Shown here in pieces: positions 17,474 to 26,965 of a DNA stretch of 64,000 nucleotides. The position numbers and the translations under genes are program-made. Numbering within the stretch: position 1 is the first letter of the stretch; each line of letters begins with the position of its first letter. The DNA comes from Clostridia bacterium (GTDB lineage Bacteria; Bacillota; Clostridia; Oscillospirales; Acutalibacteraceae), in contig JAKSQM010000008.1 of assembly GCA_024404115.1 (NCBI GenBank), forward strand, positions 1 to 64,000, given 5' to 3'. The notes beneath the pieces were generated by a model, which was not told the origin of the DNA, searched no databases, and saw only the letters and a program-made list of their open reading frames with translations.

Positions 17474-18376
17474 ATGAAAACTCTCACTGTTTTTACACCT
17501 GCATATAACAGGGCATATTCAATTCATCTTTGCTATGAAAGTCTTTTGCGTCAGACATCAAAGGATTTTGTATGGCTTGTTGTTGATGACGGCTCAACGG
17601 ATAACACAAAAGAGCTTATCAGCAGCTGGCAGAAAAAAAACAACGGCTTTGAAATAAAATATATTTATAAAGAGAATGGCGGAATGCACACAGCGCACAA
17701 CACCGCCTATGAAAACATTGAAACCGAGCTTAATGTTTGCATTGATTCTGACGATTATCTCACCGATGATGCAGTTGAAAAAATTGTTGACACGTGGCAC
17801 AAAAAGGGCGGTGAAAAATACGCAGGAATTATTGCTCTTGATTGCACAAAGGGCGGCAAAATTATCGGACTTCCCCTTGAAAATGACCGTGAGGAAACAA
17901 CCCTTAAAGGCTATTATGCAAGAGGAGGAAAGGGCGATAAAAAGCTAATCTACCGCACGGATGTTATGAAAAAATATCCGCCTTATCCTCAGTTTGAGGG
18001 CGAAAAATATGTTTCAATTGCTTATAAATATTACCTTGCAGACGAAGAATATCAGCTGATAATTTTAAACGAGCCTGTTTGCGTTGTGGAATATATGGAG
18101 GACGGCTCCAGTACAAATATGTATAAGCAATATTTAAAAAATCCAAAAGGCTTTGCTTTTATCAGAAAAGTGGATATGGAGAAAGCAGAAAATTTAAAAG
18201 AACTTTTCCGCTGTACTATCCATTATGTTTCAAGCAGTCTGATTTCAAAAAATAAAAAATTTATAGCCGAATCCCCCAGAAAAATTGCAACAATTCTTTC
18301 AATTCCCGCAGGAGCGTTGCTGACATTTTTTATTAAGAAAAAATCAAAAGGATTTATGAAAGTTACAAAGGATTGA
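17474..18376 (+). CDS. Glycosyltransferase family 2
   Basis: A 300-residue GT-A enzyme: TVFTPAYNRAYSIHLCYESL, WLVVDDGSTDNT and CIDSDDYLTDDA (DxD-type metal motif near residue 95). The C-terminal basic segment with a hydrophobic stretch (IPAGALLTFFIKKK) may touch the membrane. It is paired with the GT2 just upstream and probably acts on the same glycan. Its ribosome site is GCGGAGGA. Confidence 0.9.
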   Translation: MKTLTVFTPAYNRAYSIHLCYESLLRQTSKDFVWLVVDDGSTDNTKELISSWQKKNNGFEIKYIYKENGGMHTAHNTAYENIETELNVCIDSDDYLTDDAVEKIVDTWHKKGGEKYAGIIALDCTKGGKIIGLPLENDREETTLKGYYARGGKGDKKLIYRTDVMKKYPPYPQFEGEKYVSIAYKYYLADEEYQLIILNEPVCVVEYMEDGSSTNMYKQYLKNPKGFAFIRKVDMEKAENLKELFRCTIHYVSSSLISKNKKFIAESPRKIATILSIPAGALLTFFIKKKSKGFMKVTKD

Positions 18377-18380
18377 TTAT

Positions 18381-19001
18381 ATGCACATTCCCTCATCAAC
18401 CACTCTTGAGATTGATGTTCTCACTTTTTCTGATGCTTTAAAGGGCAGTGAAGAAAAAAATTATAACACTGAAAAATGGCTGTATGTTCCCGATTTTTAT
18501 TCAGAATACCGTTACATACTTGGCACAAGGGGCAAAAATCCGCTTATCTGCATTGGCATAAACCCCTCCACTGCCGAGCCAGATAACCTTGATAACACAC
18601 TGAAATCTGTTGAAAGAATAGCTCTCGGCAACGGCTTCGATAGCTTTATAATGTTCAATGTTTATGCTCAGCGTGCCACAAGCCCCAAGGATATGGAAAA
18701 GGAGCTTAATCCACTGCTTCACCGTGAAAATATGAAAGCGTTTAATTATGTTCTTTCCCTTTCTGAAAATAAACCTTGCATTTGGGCGGCGTGGGGTACT
18801 ATAATAAACGAGCGTGATTATCTTGCAGACTGCGTGCTGGATATGATAGAAATCGGCAAAGGCTACGGCGCAAAGTGGTTCAGCGCAGGGGCAAAATCAA
18901 AAAAAGGCGGTCATCCGCATCATCCCCTTTATCTTAAAAAAGATTCCTGTCTTGATGAATTTGATGTTGTATCTTATTGTGAAAGTTTAAGAAAGGTCTG
19001 A
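18381..19001 (+). CDS. DUF1643 domain protein
   Basis: A 206-residue soluble protein matching the DUF1643 pattern: LICIGINPSTAEPDNLDNTLKSVERIA, then FIMFNVYAQRAT and WAAWGTII, and a late GGHPHHPLYLK. The biochemical role of this family is not established. It sits four bases after the second GT2, with AAAGGA before the start, in a run of tightly spaced unrelated genes to 21.5 kb. Confidence 0.8.
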   Translation: MHIPSSTTLEIDVLTFSDALKGSEEKNYNTEKWLYVPDFYSEYRYILGTRGKNPLICIGINPSTAEPDNLDNTLKSVERIALGNGFDSFIMFNVYAQRATSPKDMEKELNPLLHRENMKAFNYVLSLSENKPCIWAAWGTIINERDYLADCVLDMIEIGKGYGAKWFSAGAKSKKGGHPHHPLYLKKDSCLDEFDVVSYCESLRKV

Positions 19002-19005
19002 TTTT

Positions 19006-19962
19006 TTGGTTATTTTTATTTCAGTTCTTGTAACAGCTTTGATACTTTTTCTCATCTTCTTTTTGCTTTGTTTTGTTGCTTTCAAAAAGATTTTTTCAAG
19101 AGAAAAAAGTCGGGCAAAAACAGAGCAGAATTTTTATAAAAGATTAAAAAAACATAAGGGCGAAACTCTTATAAAAAATATTAAAAATAACAGCTCCGCT
19201 TTTGAAGATGCAGAGTATAAAGAGGTTGCAATTTTAAGTATTGATAATTATCATCTTTGCGGCAGACTTTATATGGCAAAAAACGGCGAGGGCAAAAAGT
19301 CTGTTATTCTCTGCCACGGATACAGAACAAGCGGCACACTTGATTTTGGCAACGCTTTTAAAATGTACCGTGAAATGAATTATAACATCCTTGTGATTGA
19401 TGAGCGTGCATATGGCAAAAGTCAGGGCAAATACACATCAATGGGAATCATGGAAAGCTTTGATATTATCTGCTGGTGCAAGTGGCTGGAGCTTTGCTTT
19501 GGCACAGAAACAGATATAATTCTTCACGGTGTTTCAACGGGAGCTTTTGCATCTGTTGCCGCCGCCGCAAATCCAGAAATTCCGCTTAATGTTAAGGGCA
19601 TAATTGCAGAAAGTGCGTATCCGCTTATCCGTGATTTCGTTTATAAATTTGCAGAGAAAAATCTTGCGTTTTTAACTAAGCCAGCTATCCCGTTTATCAA
19701 TCTTTTTTATAAAAATCATGTAGGCTTTGATATGCGTGATTTCAGCCTTTACACTGTTTCAAAATCTGTTAAAATTCCTGTGCTTTTTGTTCATTCAAAA
19801 AATGATTCAACAGCACCTTTTAATAATACAGAAAGTCTTGTAGGTCGAATCCCTGCAAAAGCGGAAATAGTTAAAATAGAAAAAGCTCCTCACGGACTTT
19901 GCTTTGCAAAAGAAAACAAAAAGTGTGAAGAAGCGGTTAAAAAATTTATCGGTGAATTATAA
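19006..19962 (+). CDS. Membrane-anchored alpha/beta hydrolase
   Basis: A 318-residue protein with one N-terminal transmembrane segment (residues 1-27) and an alpha/beta-hydrolase domain: SVILCHGYRTSG (oxyanion region), HGVSTGAFASVAAAA (GxSxG-type elbow, Ser), LFVHSKNDSTAPF (Asp) and KAPHGLCF (His). It resembles the YqkD/Abhydrolase_1 esterases of Firmicutes. The predicted start is a TTG with AAAGG ten bases upstream. The substrate is unknown. Its stop codon overlaps the first base of queH. Confidence 0.8.
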   Translation: MVIFISVLVTALILFLIFFLLCFVAFKKIFSREKSRAKTEQNFYKRLKKHKGETLIKNIKNNSSAFEDAEYKEVAILSIDNYHLCGRLYMAKNGEGKKSVILCHGYRTSGTLDFGNAFKMYREMNYNILVIDERAYGKSQGKYTSMGIMESFDIICWCKWLELCFGTETDIILHGVSTGAFASVAAAANPEIPLNVKGIIAESAYPLIRDFVYKFAEKNLAFLTKPAIPFINLFYKNHVGFDMRDFSLYTVSKSVKIPVLFVHSKNDSTAPFNNTESLVGRIPAKAEIVKIEKAPHGLCFAKENKKCEEAVKKFIGEL

Positions 19963-20567
19963 TGGAAAAAATCAATTTTCAAAAGAAAATGGAGGAGCAG
20001 ATTGCCACGCTTCAAGGCGGCGAAAGGCTTCTGCTTCACAGCTGTTGCGGCCCGTGCAGCTCTTATGTGCTTGAGGTGCTGGCGTCTTACTTTAATGTTG
20101 AGGTGCTTTATTATAACCCCAATATTTACCCTGAAAGCGAATACATAAAACGGCTGCAGGAGCAGATAAAAATAATAAACAATATGCCTTTTAAAAATCC
20201 CGTCAGCCTTATGCCATGCGATTATGATGAGAATGAATTTCTCACAGCTGCCAAGGGCTTTGAGGGCGAGCGTGAGGGCGGTTCAAGATGCGAAAAATGC
20301 TTCCGTTTAAGAATGGAAAAAACTGCACTTATTGCAAAAGAAAAAGGCTTTGATTATTTCACAACAACTTTGTCAGTAAGTCCTCATAAAAATGCACAGC
20401 TTCTCAATAAAATTGGCGGTGAACTTCAAGAGAAACACGGCATAAAATATCTTTATGGTGATTTCAAGAAAAAAGAGGGCTACAAGCGTTCCATAATTCT
20501 TTCAAAGGAGTATGACCTTTACCGTCAGGATTATTGCGGATGCAGATTTTCTTTAAGGGAGGAATGA
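19962..20567 (+). CDS. queH: Epoxyqueuosine reductase QueH (DUF208)
   Basis: A 201-residue protein with all QueH landmarks: LLLHSCCGPCSSYVLE (adjacent cysteines), YYNPNIYPESEY, GSRCEKCFRLRM and YCGCRFS. QueH reduces epoxyqueuosine to queuosine in tRNA using an iron-sulfur cluster, replacing the cobalamin enzyme QueG. Translation is probably coupled to the upstream hydrolase, given the one-base overlap. A separate short QueG-like protein is encoded at 62829. Confidence 0.93.
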   Translation: MEKINFQKKMEEQIATLQGGERLLLHSCCGPCSSYVLEVLASYFNVEVLYYNPNIYPESEYIKRLQEQIKIINNMPFKNPVSLMPCDYDENEFLTAAKGFEGEREGGSRCEKCFRLRMEKTALIAKEKGFDYFTTTLSVSPHKNAQLLNKIGGELQEKHGIKYLYGDFKKKEGYKRSIILSKEYDLYRQDYCGCRFSLREE

Positions 20568-20571
20568 GAAT

Positions 20572-21492
20572 ATGCAGCTTGCAACGCAGACCAGCTATTC
20601 AGCGGCTTTTTTTGGTATGAGAGAATCCGTTGAAATGATAAAAGAGGCTGGCTTTGATTCAATAGATTTTTCAATGTTTTGTATGTCAGATGAAAACTGC
20701 ATTCTTAACACTGACGGATATATAGATTATGTAAGAAGATTAAAAGCGATTGCCAGAAGAAACGACATCAAATTTTCGCAGGCTCACGCACCGTTCAGCT
20801 TCCCCATAAAGCACGGCGAACGCTATTTTATGGATATTGTAAAAGAGAGGGTAACAAGGTCAATTGAAATTGCAGGGATGCTTGACATTCCAGTAATGGT
20901 TGTTCATCCCATGCAGTTCAGACCGTATCACAAAAAGAAAAATCAAAAATTTTTCAGAGAGCTTAATGTAAAATATTATTCAGATTATATGCCAATGTGT
21001 GAAGAAGCAGGCATTAAAATTGCCTGTGAAAACATCTGGAAAACGAGGGGCAAAAAGCATAAAAAACACATTATAGGCGGTGCCTGCGCAACCCCTGAAA
21101 GATTTAAGCATCTGATAGATGCAGTTGACAACGAGCATTTCACAGGTTGCCTTGACCTTGGCCATTGCGGACTTACAGGTATTAAGGCGCAGGATTTCAT
21201 AAGAGAAGTGGGCGAGGGATATATCTCGGCGCTTCATGTTCACGATAATGATAATATAAGGGATTTGCACACCGCCCCCGGTTATGGCAAAATGGAATGG
21301 GACGAAATTGCAAAGGCTCTGGCAGAGATAAATTATGACGGCGATGTTACATTTGAAGCGGATGAATTTATCGCTCCCTTTGCCAATGACCCAAGAAGTG
21401 CATTGCAGGCATTGAAGCTTCTTAACAGCATCGGCAGAAATTTTATAAGACGAATAGAATACTATAAAGAAGAATTATCAGATATAGAATAA
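20572..21492 (+). CDS. Sugar phosphate isomerase/epimerase (TIM barrel)
   Basis: A 306-residue xylose-isomerase-like TIM-barrel protein. Likely metal ligands are in KIACENIW (Glu), TGCLDLGHCGLTG (Asp/His), ALHVHDND (His) and VTFEADEF (Glu). It differs clearly from the 1903 paralogue in length and motifs. It starts with GGGAGGAATGAGA upstream, four bases after queH, and ends the plus-strand run before a terminator. The substrate cannot be deduced. Confidence 0.83.
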   Translation: MQLATQTSYSAAFFGMRESVEMIKEAGFDSIDFSMFCMSDENCILNTDGYIDYVRRLKAIARRNDIKFSQAHAPFSFPIKHGERYFMDIVKERVTRSIEIAGMLDIPVMVVHPMQFRPYHKKKNQKFFRELNVKYYSDYMPMCEEAGIKIACENIWKTRGKKHKKHIIGGACATPERFKHLIDAVDNEHFTGCLDLGHCGLTGIKAQDFIREVGEGYISALHVHDNDNIRDLHTAPGYGKMEWDEIAKALAEINYDGDVTFEADEFIAPFANDPRSALQALKLLNSIGRNFIRRIEYYKEELSDIE

Positions 21493-21546
21493 AAAGCAAC
21501 AGCCACTTAAATCACTTTGTTTTTATCAAAAAATATAAAATAGTAA

Positions 21547-21582
21547 AAGCGTATGGACACACAATCCATACGCTTAATTTTT
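21547..21582. terminator. Bidirectional terminator between epimerase and glycerate kinase
   Basis: AAGCGTATGGA (21547-21557) pairs perfectly with TCCATACGCTT (21565-21575), followed by AATTTTTC. The genes on either side converge. Confidence 0.88.
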
Positions 21583-21589
21583 CACCTTA

Positions 21590-22723
21590 TTATTTATCAA
21601 ATATGCTGATAAGTCTTAAAATGTTTTCAACTGCAAGCTCAAGATTTTTAACGGATTCACCTTTGATAACTGAGAAATCCTTTGCAACTCTGTTTGTGCT
21701 GAAAACTGCGCTTACACCGTTTTCATAAGCACCGTCAAGCTTCTTGTCATAATCGCCTGCAATAACAATAACGGGAACATTCTTTTCTTTTGCTCTTTTT
21801 GAAACACCGATAACAACTTTGCCACGGAGGGACTGTGAATCAAATCTGCCCTCGCCTGTGAAAACAGCGTCTGCGCCCTCAATCACATCAGTGAAATTCA
21901 CTGTGTCAAGGATAGTTTCAATGCCCATCTGAAGAGCTGAGTTAAAGAATGCCGCCATGCCTGCGCCCATTCCGCCAGCGGCACCGCCACCTGGGATAAA
22001 GTCAATCTCTTTGCCAGTTGCTTTGTTGATTACCTTTGCCGCACTGCGAAGTCCTGCGTCAAGCATCTCAACACATTCCTTATCTGCGCCTTTCTGGGGA
22101 GCAAAAACATATGCTGCACCGCTTTCGCCATAAAGAGGATTATCAATATCGCACATAGTAACAAACTGAACGCCGTCAAGCAACTTATCTTTTCCGCTTA
22201 AATCAACAGATTTAATATCTTTAAGTGTGCCGCCTGCGGGGATAAACTCTTCACCTTTTTCGTTAAAGAATTTAATGCCTGTTGCCGCTGCCGCACCGCA
22301 GCCAAGGTCATTTGTTCCGGAGCCGCCAAGGCACATGATGATTTTTTTGCATCCACGCTTTGCCGCATCAAGAATCAGCTGACCAACGCCGTATGTTGAG
22401 GTGATTGCAGGGTTCTCTCTGCCCTCTGCAAGGGGCAGACCAGCGCACACTGCCATTTCAATAACAGCGGTTTTATCTGCGAGGATAGCGTAGTATGCTG
22501 TTATTTCATCGCCGAACGGGTCCTGAACCTTTGCGGTTACCTTGTCGCCGTCTGTCGCTTCAAGGAAGCAGTCAACACTGCCCTCTCCGCCGTCTGCAAC
22601 GGGGATTGAAATAACCTCACAATCGGGGAAGTAATTGTAAATTTTATTTTCGATAATTTCACAAATTCTTTTTGAAGAAATTGTTCCCTTGAATGAATCG
22701 GGAATAAGTACAACTTTTTTCAT
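21590..22723 (-). CDS. Glycerate kinase (GlxK/GarK family)
   Basis: A 377-residue cytoplasmic kinase of the glycerate kinase type 2 family. Family features are VLIPDSFKGTISS, PVADGGEGSVDCFL, IIMCLGGSGTNDLGCG, GGGAAGGMGAGM and GADAVFTGEGRFDSQSLRGKV. It phosphorylates D-glycerate to 2- or 3-phosphoglycerate. I take the ATG at 22723, with AGGTGA five bases upstream, rather than the GTG at 22732. It lies just past the nitroreductase stop and is probably translationally coupled. Confidence 0.94.
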   Translation of the reverse strand: MKKVVLIPDSFKGTISSKRICEIIENKIYNYFPDCEVISIPVADGGEGSVDCFLEATDGDKVTAKVQDPFGDEITAYYAILADKTAVIEMAVCAGLPLAEGRENPAITSTYGVGQLILDAAKRGCKKIIMCLGGSGTNDLGCGAAAATGIKFFNEKGEEFIPAGGTLKDIKSVDLSGKDKLLDGVQFVTMCDIDNPLYGESGAAYVFAPQKGADKECVEMLDAGLRSAAKVINKATGKEIDFIPGGGAAGGMGAGMAAFFNSALQMGIETILDTVNFTDVIEGADAVFTGEGRFDSQSLRGKVVIGVSKRAKEKNVPVIVIAGDYDKKLDGAYENGVSAVFSTNRVAKDFSVIKGESVKNLELAVENILRLISIFDK

Positions 22724-22728
22724 AATAA

Positions 22729-23265
22729 TCACCTGATAACCTTTATTCTATCGTCAAATCTGGGCTTGCGCTCAGGCTTTTCATCGGGGTAACCGATTGC
22801 AATTGCAATCTGGAATTTATACTCAGCAGGGATTTCAAAAATCTCTTTCCATTTAAGGCTTCGCTCATCATCAAAAAGTGCGCCGATACTGCCGATAATG
22901 CAGGTGCCAAGCCCCATGGATTCAGCGGCAATAACAATGTTTTCGCACATAATGCCTGCATCCATATAGCTTTCATTCTCTGCAAAAATCAGCGCAAGCG
23001 TTGGCGCTGTCTGATACACAGGGTTCACATCCCAGCGTGTATATGCAGGTGTGTCATAGCCTACAAGCTCTTTGAAATCAGTGTTCATACCGTCAAGATA
23101 TTCTTTTTTCTGAATAAATCTTACGTGGCAGGGCTGGCAGTTTCTTCCGCTTGGTGCAGCTGTTGCCGCCTTTGCAAGTGTGTCAAGCTCGTCATCTGTA
23201 ATCTGCTTCTGAACATAGCTTCTGATTGTCTGACGCTTAAAAATATTCTGTAATGTTTCGTTCAT
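22729..23265 (-). CDS. Nitroreductase-family FMN oxidoreductase
   Basis: A 178-residue protein typical of the family: RQTIRSYVQKQITDDEL (FMN-binding Arg/Ser at the N terminus), AAPSGRNCQPCHVRF, and ESMGLGTCIIGSIG. It ends with a YPDEKPERKPR tail commonly seen in clostridial members. It probably reduces a small electrophile with NAD(P)H. It is the first gene of a two-gene operon with glycerate kinase. The physiological substrate is unknown. Confidence 0.9.
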   Translation of the reverse strand: MNETLQNIFKRQTIRSYVQKQITDDELDTLAKAATAAPSGRNCQPCHVRFIQKKEYLDGMNTDFKELVGYDTPAYTRWDVNPVYQTAPTLALIFAENESYMDAGIMCENIVIAAESMGLGTCIIGSIGALFDDERSLKWKEIFEIPAEYKFQIAIAIGYPDEKPERKPRFDDRIKVIR

Positions 23266-23289
23266 ATAAATCCCCCGTTTCTTCTATTT

Positions 23290-23318
23290 AATATATCAAA
23301 AAACAGCGGTAAAGTCAA
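23290..23318 (-). promoter_or_regulatory. Promoter for nitroreductase-glycerate kinase
   Basis: On the minus strand TTGACT (23318-23313), a 17-base spacer and TATATT (23295-23290) sit about 25 bases before the start. Confidence 0.7.
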
Positions 23319-23332
23319 CTGACAATATAATG

Positions 23333-23361
23333 TTGCAAATAAAACCGCCTTATGTTATAAT
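23333..23361 (+). promoter_or_regulatory. Promoter for the 23.4-kb glycosyltransferase gene
   Basis: TTGCAA (23333-23338), a 17-base spacer and a perfect TATAAT (23356-23361) lie 35 bases before the ATG. It is back-to-back with the nitroreductase promoter. Confidence 0.75.
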
Positions 23362-23396
23362 CAGAATGAAAAACTGTTGTGCAGGAGGATTGCGTA

Positions 23397-24380
23397 ATGC
23401 TTAGAATCGCAATAATAACAGCTTATTATGGTAAATTCCCCAGTTACTACAGGGCATGGCTCAGGTCTGCCCAGTGTAACCCTGATATAGATTTTTATAT
23501 AGTAACAGACCTTCGTGTGGATCGTCTGCCCGAAAATGTTAAAACAATTCCCCTTTCACTTGACGAATTCCGCACACTTATTGAAAACAAGCTTGGCAGA
23601 AAAGTCAATCTTCAGCGTCCCTACAAAATCTGCGATTACAGACCGATGTATGGCGTAATTTTTGAGGATTTACTGAAAAACTATGACTGGTGGGCATACG
23701 CTGATATGGATGTTGTTTTCGGCAACATCAGAAAGTTCCTTGAGCTTTATAATATTGAAGAGTATGAACGCTTTATGCACATGGGCCATCTTTCTTTTTA
23801 TAAAAACAACGAAATTAACAACCACGCTTTTATGCTTGACGGTGCGGCACACGAAAGCTGGGAAGAGGTTATTTCTACAGATAAAAGCTGCCTTTTTGAT
23901 GAATGGAGCGGCGTTTACGGTATTTACAGAAAAAATAAAATTCCGATGTTCAGAAAGAAGATTTTTGCCGATATTTCTGCAAACTATAAAAGATTCAGAC
24001 TTTCTCAGGATTGTGTGAACTATGACCATCAGGTTTTTTACTGGCAGAATGGCGGAGTATTTAGAACTTATATTGAAAATGGTCAGCTTAAAGAAGAGGA
24101 GTTTCTTTATATCCACTTTAAAAAGCGTCATTTTCCAAGAGAAGCATTTGATGTTCTTTCAGCGGATGCCTTTTATATCTGCCCCGGCGGACTTGTGAAA
24201 AAAGAAAGTGCTGAAACAACTATTGCAGATATTGAAAAATATAATCCCTACCCAGGCAAGCTTTATGAAGCGTGGGAAACAGCCGTTTATGAAATAAAGC
24301 ATTTCTTTTTCAGATTAAAAAGAAAATCTCTTGGCATATTGAAAAATCTTTTCAATAAAAAAGGAGCATCCAATGAATAA
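23397..24380 (+). CDS. Glycosyltransferase-like protein (DUF6625-type)
   Basis: A 327-residue protein with a GT-A-like layout: IAIITAYYGKFPSYY at the start, DYRPMYGVIFEDLLKNYDWWAYADMDVVFGNIRKF (a DxD motif), YDHQVFYW and a late YIHFKKRHF. This matches DUF6625-type proteins seen in polysaccharide clusters. The ATG at 23397 is chosen because GCAGGAGGA precedes it; the upstream GTG has no ribosome site. Its stop overlaps the flippase start region, so the two are probably one operon for surface polysaccharide synthesis. Donor and acceptor are unknown. Confidence 0.78.
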   Translation: MLRIAIITAYYGKFPSYYRAWLRSAQCNPDIDFYIVTDLRVDRLPENVKTIPLSLDEFRTLIENKLGRKVNLQRPYKICDYRPMYGVIFEDLLKNYDWWAYADMDVVFGNIRKFLELYNIEEYERFMHMGHLSFYKNNEINNHAFMLDGAAHESWEEVISTDKSCLFDEWSGVYGIYRKNKIPMFRKKIFADISANYKRFRLSQDCVNYDHQVFYWQNGGVFRTYIENGQLKEEEFLYIHFKKRHFPREAFDVLSADAFYICPGGLVKKESAETTIADIEKYNPYPGKLYEAWETAVYEIKHFFFRLKRKSLGILKNLFNKKGASNE

Positions 24381-25896
24381 CAAAAAAATTGCCGTTGCAA
24401 TGAAGTGGTCGGCAATTGCCGAAATTGCGGCAAAGGTGATAACTCCTGTTACAAACGCTATCCTTGCAAGAATTCTGATTCCCGAAGTTTTCGGTCTTGT
24501 TGCAACAATAAATATGGTTATCAGCTTCACCAATGTTTTTACAGATGCAGGCTTTCAGAAATATATTATTCAGCACGAGTTTAAAGACGATAAAGATAAG
24601 GACGAGAGCATAAACGTTGCTTTCTGGTCAAATCTTACATTATCAATGATACTTTTTGCGGTAGTTATTATTTTTAAAAATCAGATAGTTACCCTTGTCA
24701 GCTCATCAGACCCAGATTCATTAAGCTCCGCCTTTACAGGCACTGCGGAGTTTGGCTGGGGCATAGCCGTTGCCACATTAACGCTTCCAATCACAGCCTT
24801 TTCAAGTATTCAGATGGCTGTGTATAAGCGCATGATGGATTTCAAAACTCTTTTTTATGTGCGTCTTGTGGGGTCAATGATTCCTCTTTTTGTAACAATC
24901 CCCATTGCTTATTTCACAAGAAGCTTCTGGGCACTTGTTATCGGCTCACTTGCAGGCGAGCTTTCAAATGCGCTGATTTTAAGCATCTGCTCACCGTGGA
25001 AGCCGAAATTTTCATTTAACAGCAAAAAGTTTTTTGAAATGATTTCTTTCTGCTACTGGATTCTTCTAGAATCCGTTCTTGTGTGGCTCACATCATATAT
25101 CGGCACATTTATTGTGGGCAAGTTCCTTTCAACCTATTACCTCGGCATATACAAAACATCAATGACAACGGTGAATCACATTATTGTAATTATTTCACTT
25201 TCAACATCGTCTGTTCTTTTCCCGACAATATCAAGGCTTCAGAATGACCGTGATGAAATGTGCAGAGTTTTTCTTGATTTTATGCGAATGATTTCGCTTG
25301 TTGTTGTTCCGCTTGGCATCGGTATGGTTCTTTACAGCGGATGTATAACCGACGTGCTTCTTGGCAGCCAGTGGAAAGAGGCGGCGGCATTCATCGGCAT
25401 GTGGGGATTTTGCAGTGCCCTTGGCCTTGTGCTTTCATCTTATTGGGACGGACTTTTCAACGCTATCGGCAAGCCGAAATATTCTGTTCTTACGCAGGCA
25501 ATTTATCTTGCGGTGCTTGTTCCGCTTCTTCTTTACGGTGCATCAAAAGGCTACGATTTGCTTTATAAGCTCAGATGTTTAAGCCGTGTGATTTATATTA
25601 TTGTTGAGCTTATTGCAGTAAGGATTGTTTTCAAAATCGGCATATCAAAGGTTATTAAATTCCTTGCCCCGTCAGTTGCCTGCTCTTTGCCCATGATAGG
25701 CGCAGGGCTTCTGATGAAAAATTTCTTCGGAACATCTGTGATAATTCAGCTCGTTCAGATTTTTATCTGTGTAATAGTTTATTGCATAACAACAATGCTT
25801 ATTCCGTCAACAAGGCGTGATATAATCTCTGTTTTGCTTATGATGAAAATTCCGCTGCCTGCAAAAATTGCAAAGCTGGCAGAGAATAAGGAGTGA
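24373..25896 (+). CDS. Polysaccharide flippase (Wzx/MATE-like, oligosaccharide exporter)
   Basis: A 507-residue integral membrane protein with about 14 hydrophobic segments, of the polysaccharide_synt family. It opens with a basic MNNKKIAVAMKWS and contains ILARILIPEVFGLVATINMV and FLSTYYLGIYKTSM, typical of RfbX/TuaB-like flippases. It moves lipid-linked oligosaccharides across the membrane. It overlaps the end of the glycosyltransferase gene by 8 bases and is followed by an acyltransferase, supporting a surface glycan operon. Confidence 0.88.
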   Translation: MNNKKIAVAMKWSAIAEIAAKVITPVTNAILARILIPEVFGLVATINMVISFTNVFTDAGFQKYIIQHEFKDDKDKDESINVAFWSNLTLSMILFAVVIIFKNQIVTLVSSSDPDSLSSAFTGTAEFGWGIAVATLTLPITAFSSIQMAVYKRMMDFKTLFYVRLVGSMIPLFVTIPIAYFTRSFWALVIGSLAGELSNALILSICSPWKPKFSFNSKKFFEMISFCYWILLESVLVWLTSYIGTFIVGKFLSTYYLGIYKTSMTTVNHIIVIISLSTSSVLFPTISRLQNDRDEMCRVFLDFMRMISLVVVPLGIGMVLYSGCITDVLLGSQWKEAAAFIGMWGFCSALGLVLSSYWDGLFNAIGKPKYSVLTQAIYLAVLVPLLLYGASKGYDLLYKLRCLSRVIYIIVELIAVRIVFKIGISKVIKFLAPSVACSLPMIGAGLLMKNFFGTSVIIQLVQIFICVIVYCITTMLIPSTRRDIISVLLMMKIPLPAKIAKLAENKE

Positions 25897-25900
25897 TAGC

Positions 25901-26947
25901 ATGAATTCAATAAGCAAGGAACGGGAATTGCAAAGTTGCGACACTGTCAAAACTATTGCAATGCTTGCTGTTGTTATCTGCCACTGTGCGGCGGCATGCG
26001 CACGGCAGGGATGGTTTGTGGTGTCGCCTGTTAAAAACACCATTGCCCTCGGCTACCTGTCATCATTTCTTGGGATGTATCATATTCAGACATTCGTTTT
26101 TGTGTCGGGATATTTATTTTATTTTTTAAAATACGAGCTTGGCAAATATAAAAAACCACTTGAATTTATTAAGAAAAAAGCGTTGAGGCTTCTTGCACCT
26201 TATCCCGTTGCATGCCTTTGGGTTTTGCCTGCTTTTTTGTTTTTCTATCATCCGTCATCAGATAGAGTTTTTAAAAAATTTGTCTTGGGTGAAGGCCCAT
26301 CACAGCTGTGGTTTCTCTTTATGCTTTTCTGGGTTTTTGTTGAATTTTATTTCATTTCAAAAATCCTTGACCGCTATAATTTCTTTCAGAAGATGACGCT
26401 TAAAACAGCTGTTATTGTTGGCATATTTTTTTATCTTGTTGATTTTTGCAGCCCGTTGCTTGATAGACTGGGTGTGCCGAATGTTTTTCAGATTCTTGCC
26501 GCATTCAGATATATATTTTATTTTTATGCCGGCTTTGTTTTCAGAAAATTTGACTTCAGTAAACTGTATAAATTTGCAGAAATTTTTCTTGCATTATCCG
26601 CTGTGATAACATTGCATTTTATTTCTTTTGTTCACGGAAAATTAGAGTTCATTTTTATGAATTTTGTCAGCCTTTTTAACTGCGTTTCGGTGTTTATGTT
26701 TGTTGCAAAGCATCTGAATCCAAAGAGCAAAATTTTTGAAATAATCAATAAATATAATTTTCAGATTTACCTTTTTCATCAGCAGATTATCTATGTGATT
26801 ATTTTTCTTCTTGACAGATACTGGGCGGTTTATTCATGCCCCGCTTTTGCAATTTCCATTGTAGGCTCGCTTGCAATTTCTGTTGGAATTACATTTGTTC
26901 TTTCAAAAATAAAGCCTGCAAGAGTTATCCTTGGAATAAAGCAGTGA
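25901..26947 (+). CDS. Membrane acyltransferase, family 3 (OafA-like)
   Basis: A 348-residue multi-pass membrane protein. The N-terminal ELQSCDTVKTIAMLAVVICHCAAAC carries the conserved His of acyltransferase-3 enzymes, followed by about ten hydrophobic segments (PSQLWFLFMLFWVFVEFYF and others). These enzymes acetylate or succinylate surface sugars. The start is the ATG at 25901, with AAGGAG upstream and five bases after the flippase stop. It probably modifies the glycan that the neighbouring proteins make. Confidence 0.87.
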   Translation: MNSISKERELQSCDTVKTIAMLAVVICHCAAACARQGWFVVSPVKNTIALGYLSSFLGMYHIQTFVFVSGYLFYFLKYELGKYKKPLEFIKKKALRLLAPYPVACLWVLPAFLFFYHPSSDRVFKKFVLGEGPSQLWFLFMLFWVFVEFYFISKILDRYNFFQKMTLKTAVIVGIFFYLVDFCSPLLDRLGVPNVFQILAAFRYIFYFYAGFVFRKFDFSKLYKFAEIFLALSAVITLHFISFVHGKLEFIFMNFVSLFNCVSVFMFVAKHLNPKSKIFEIINKYNFQIYLFHQQIIYVIIFLLDRYWAVYSCPAFAISIVGSLAISVGITFVLSKIKPARVILGIKQ

Positions 26948-26965
26948 ATTAAATGAGGTGAAATT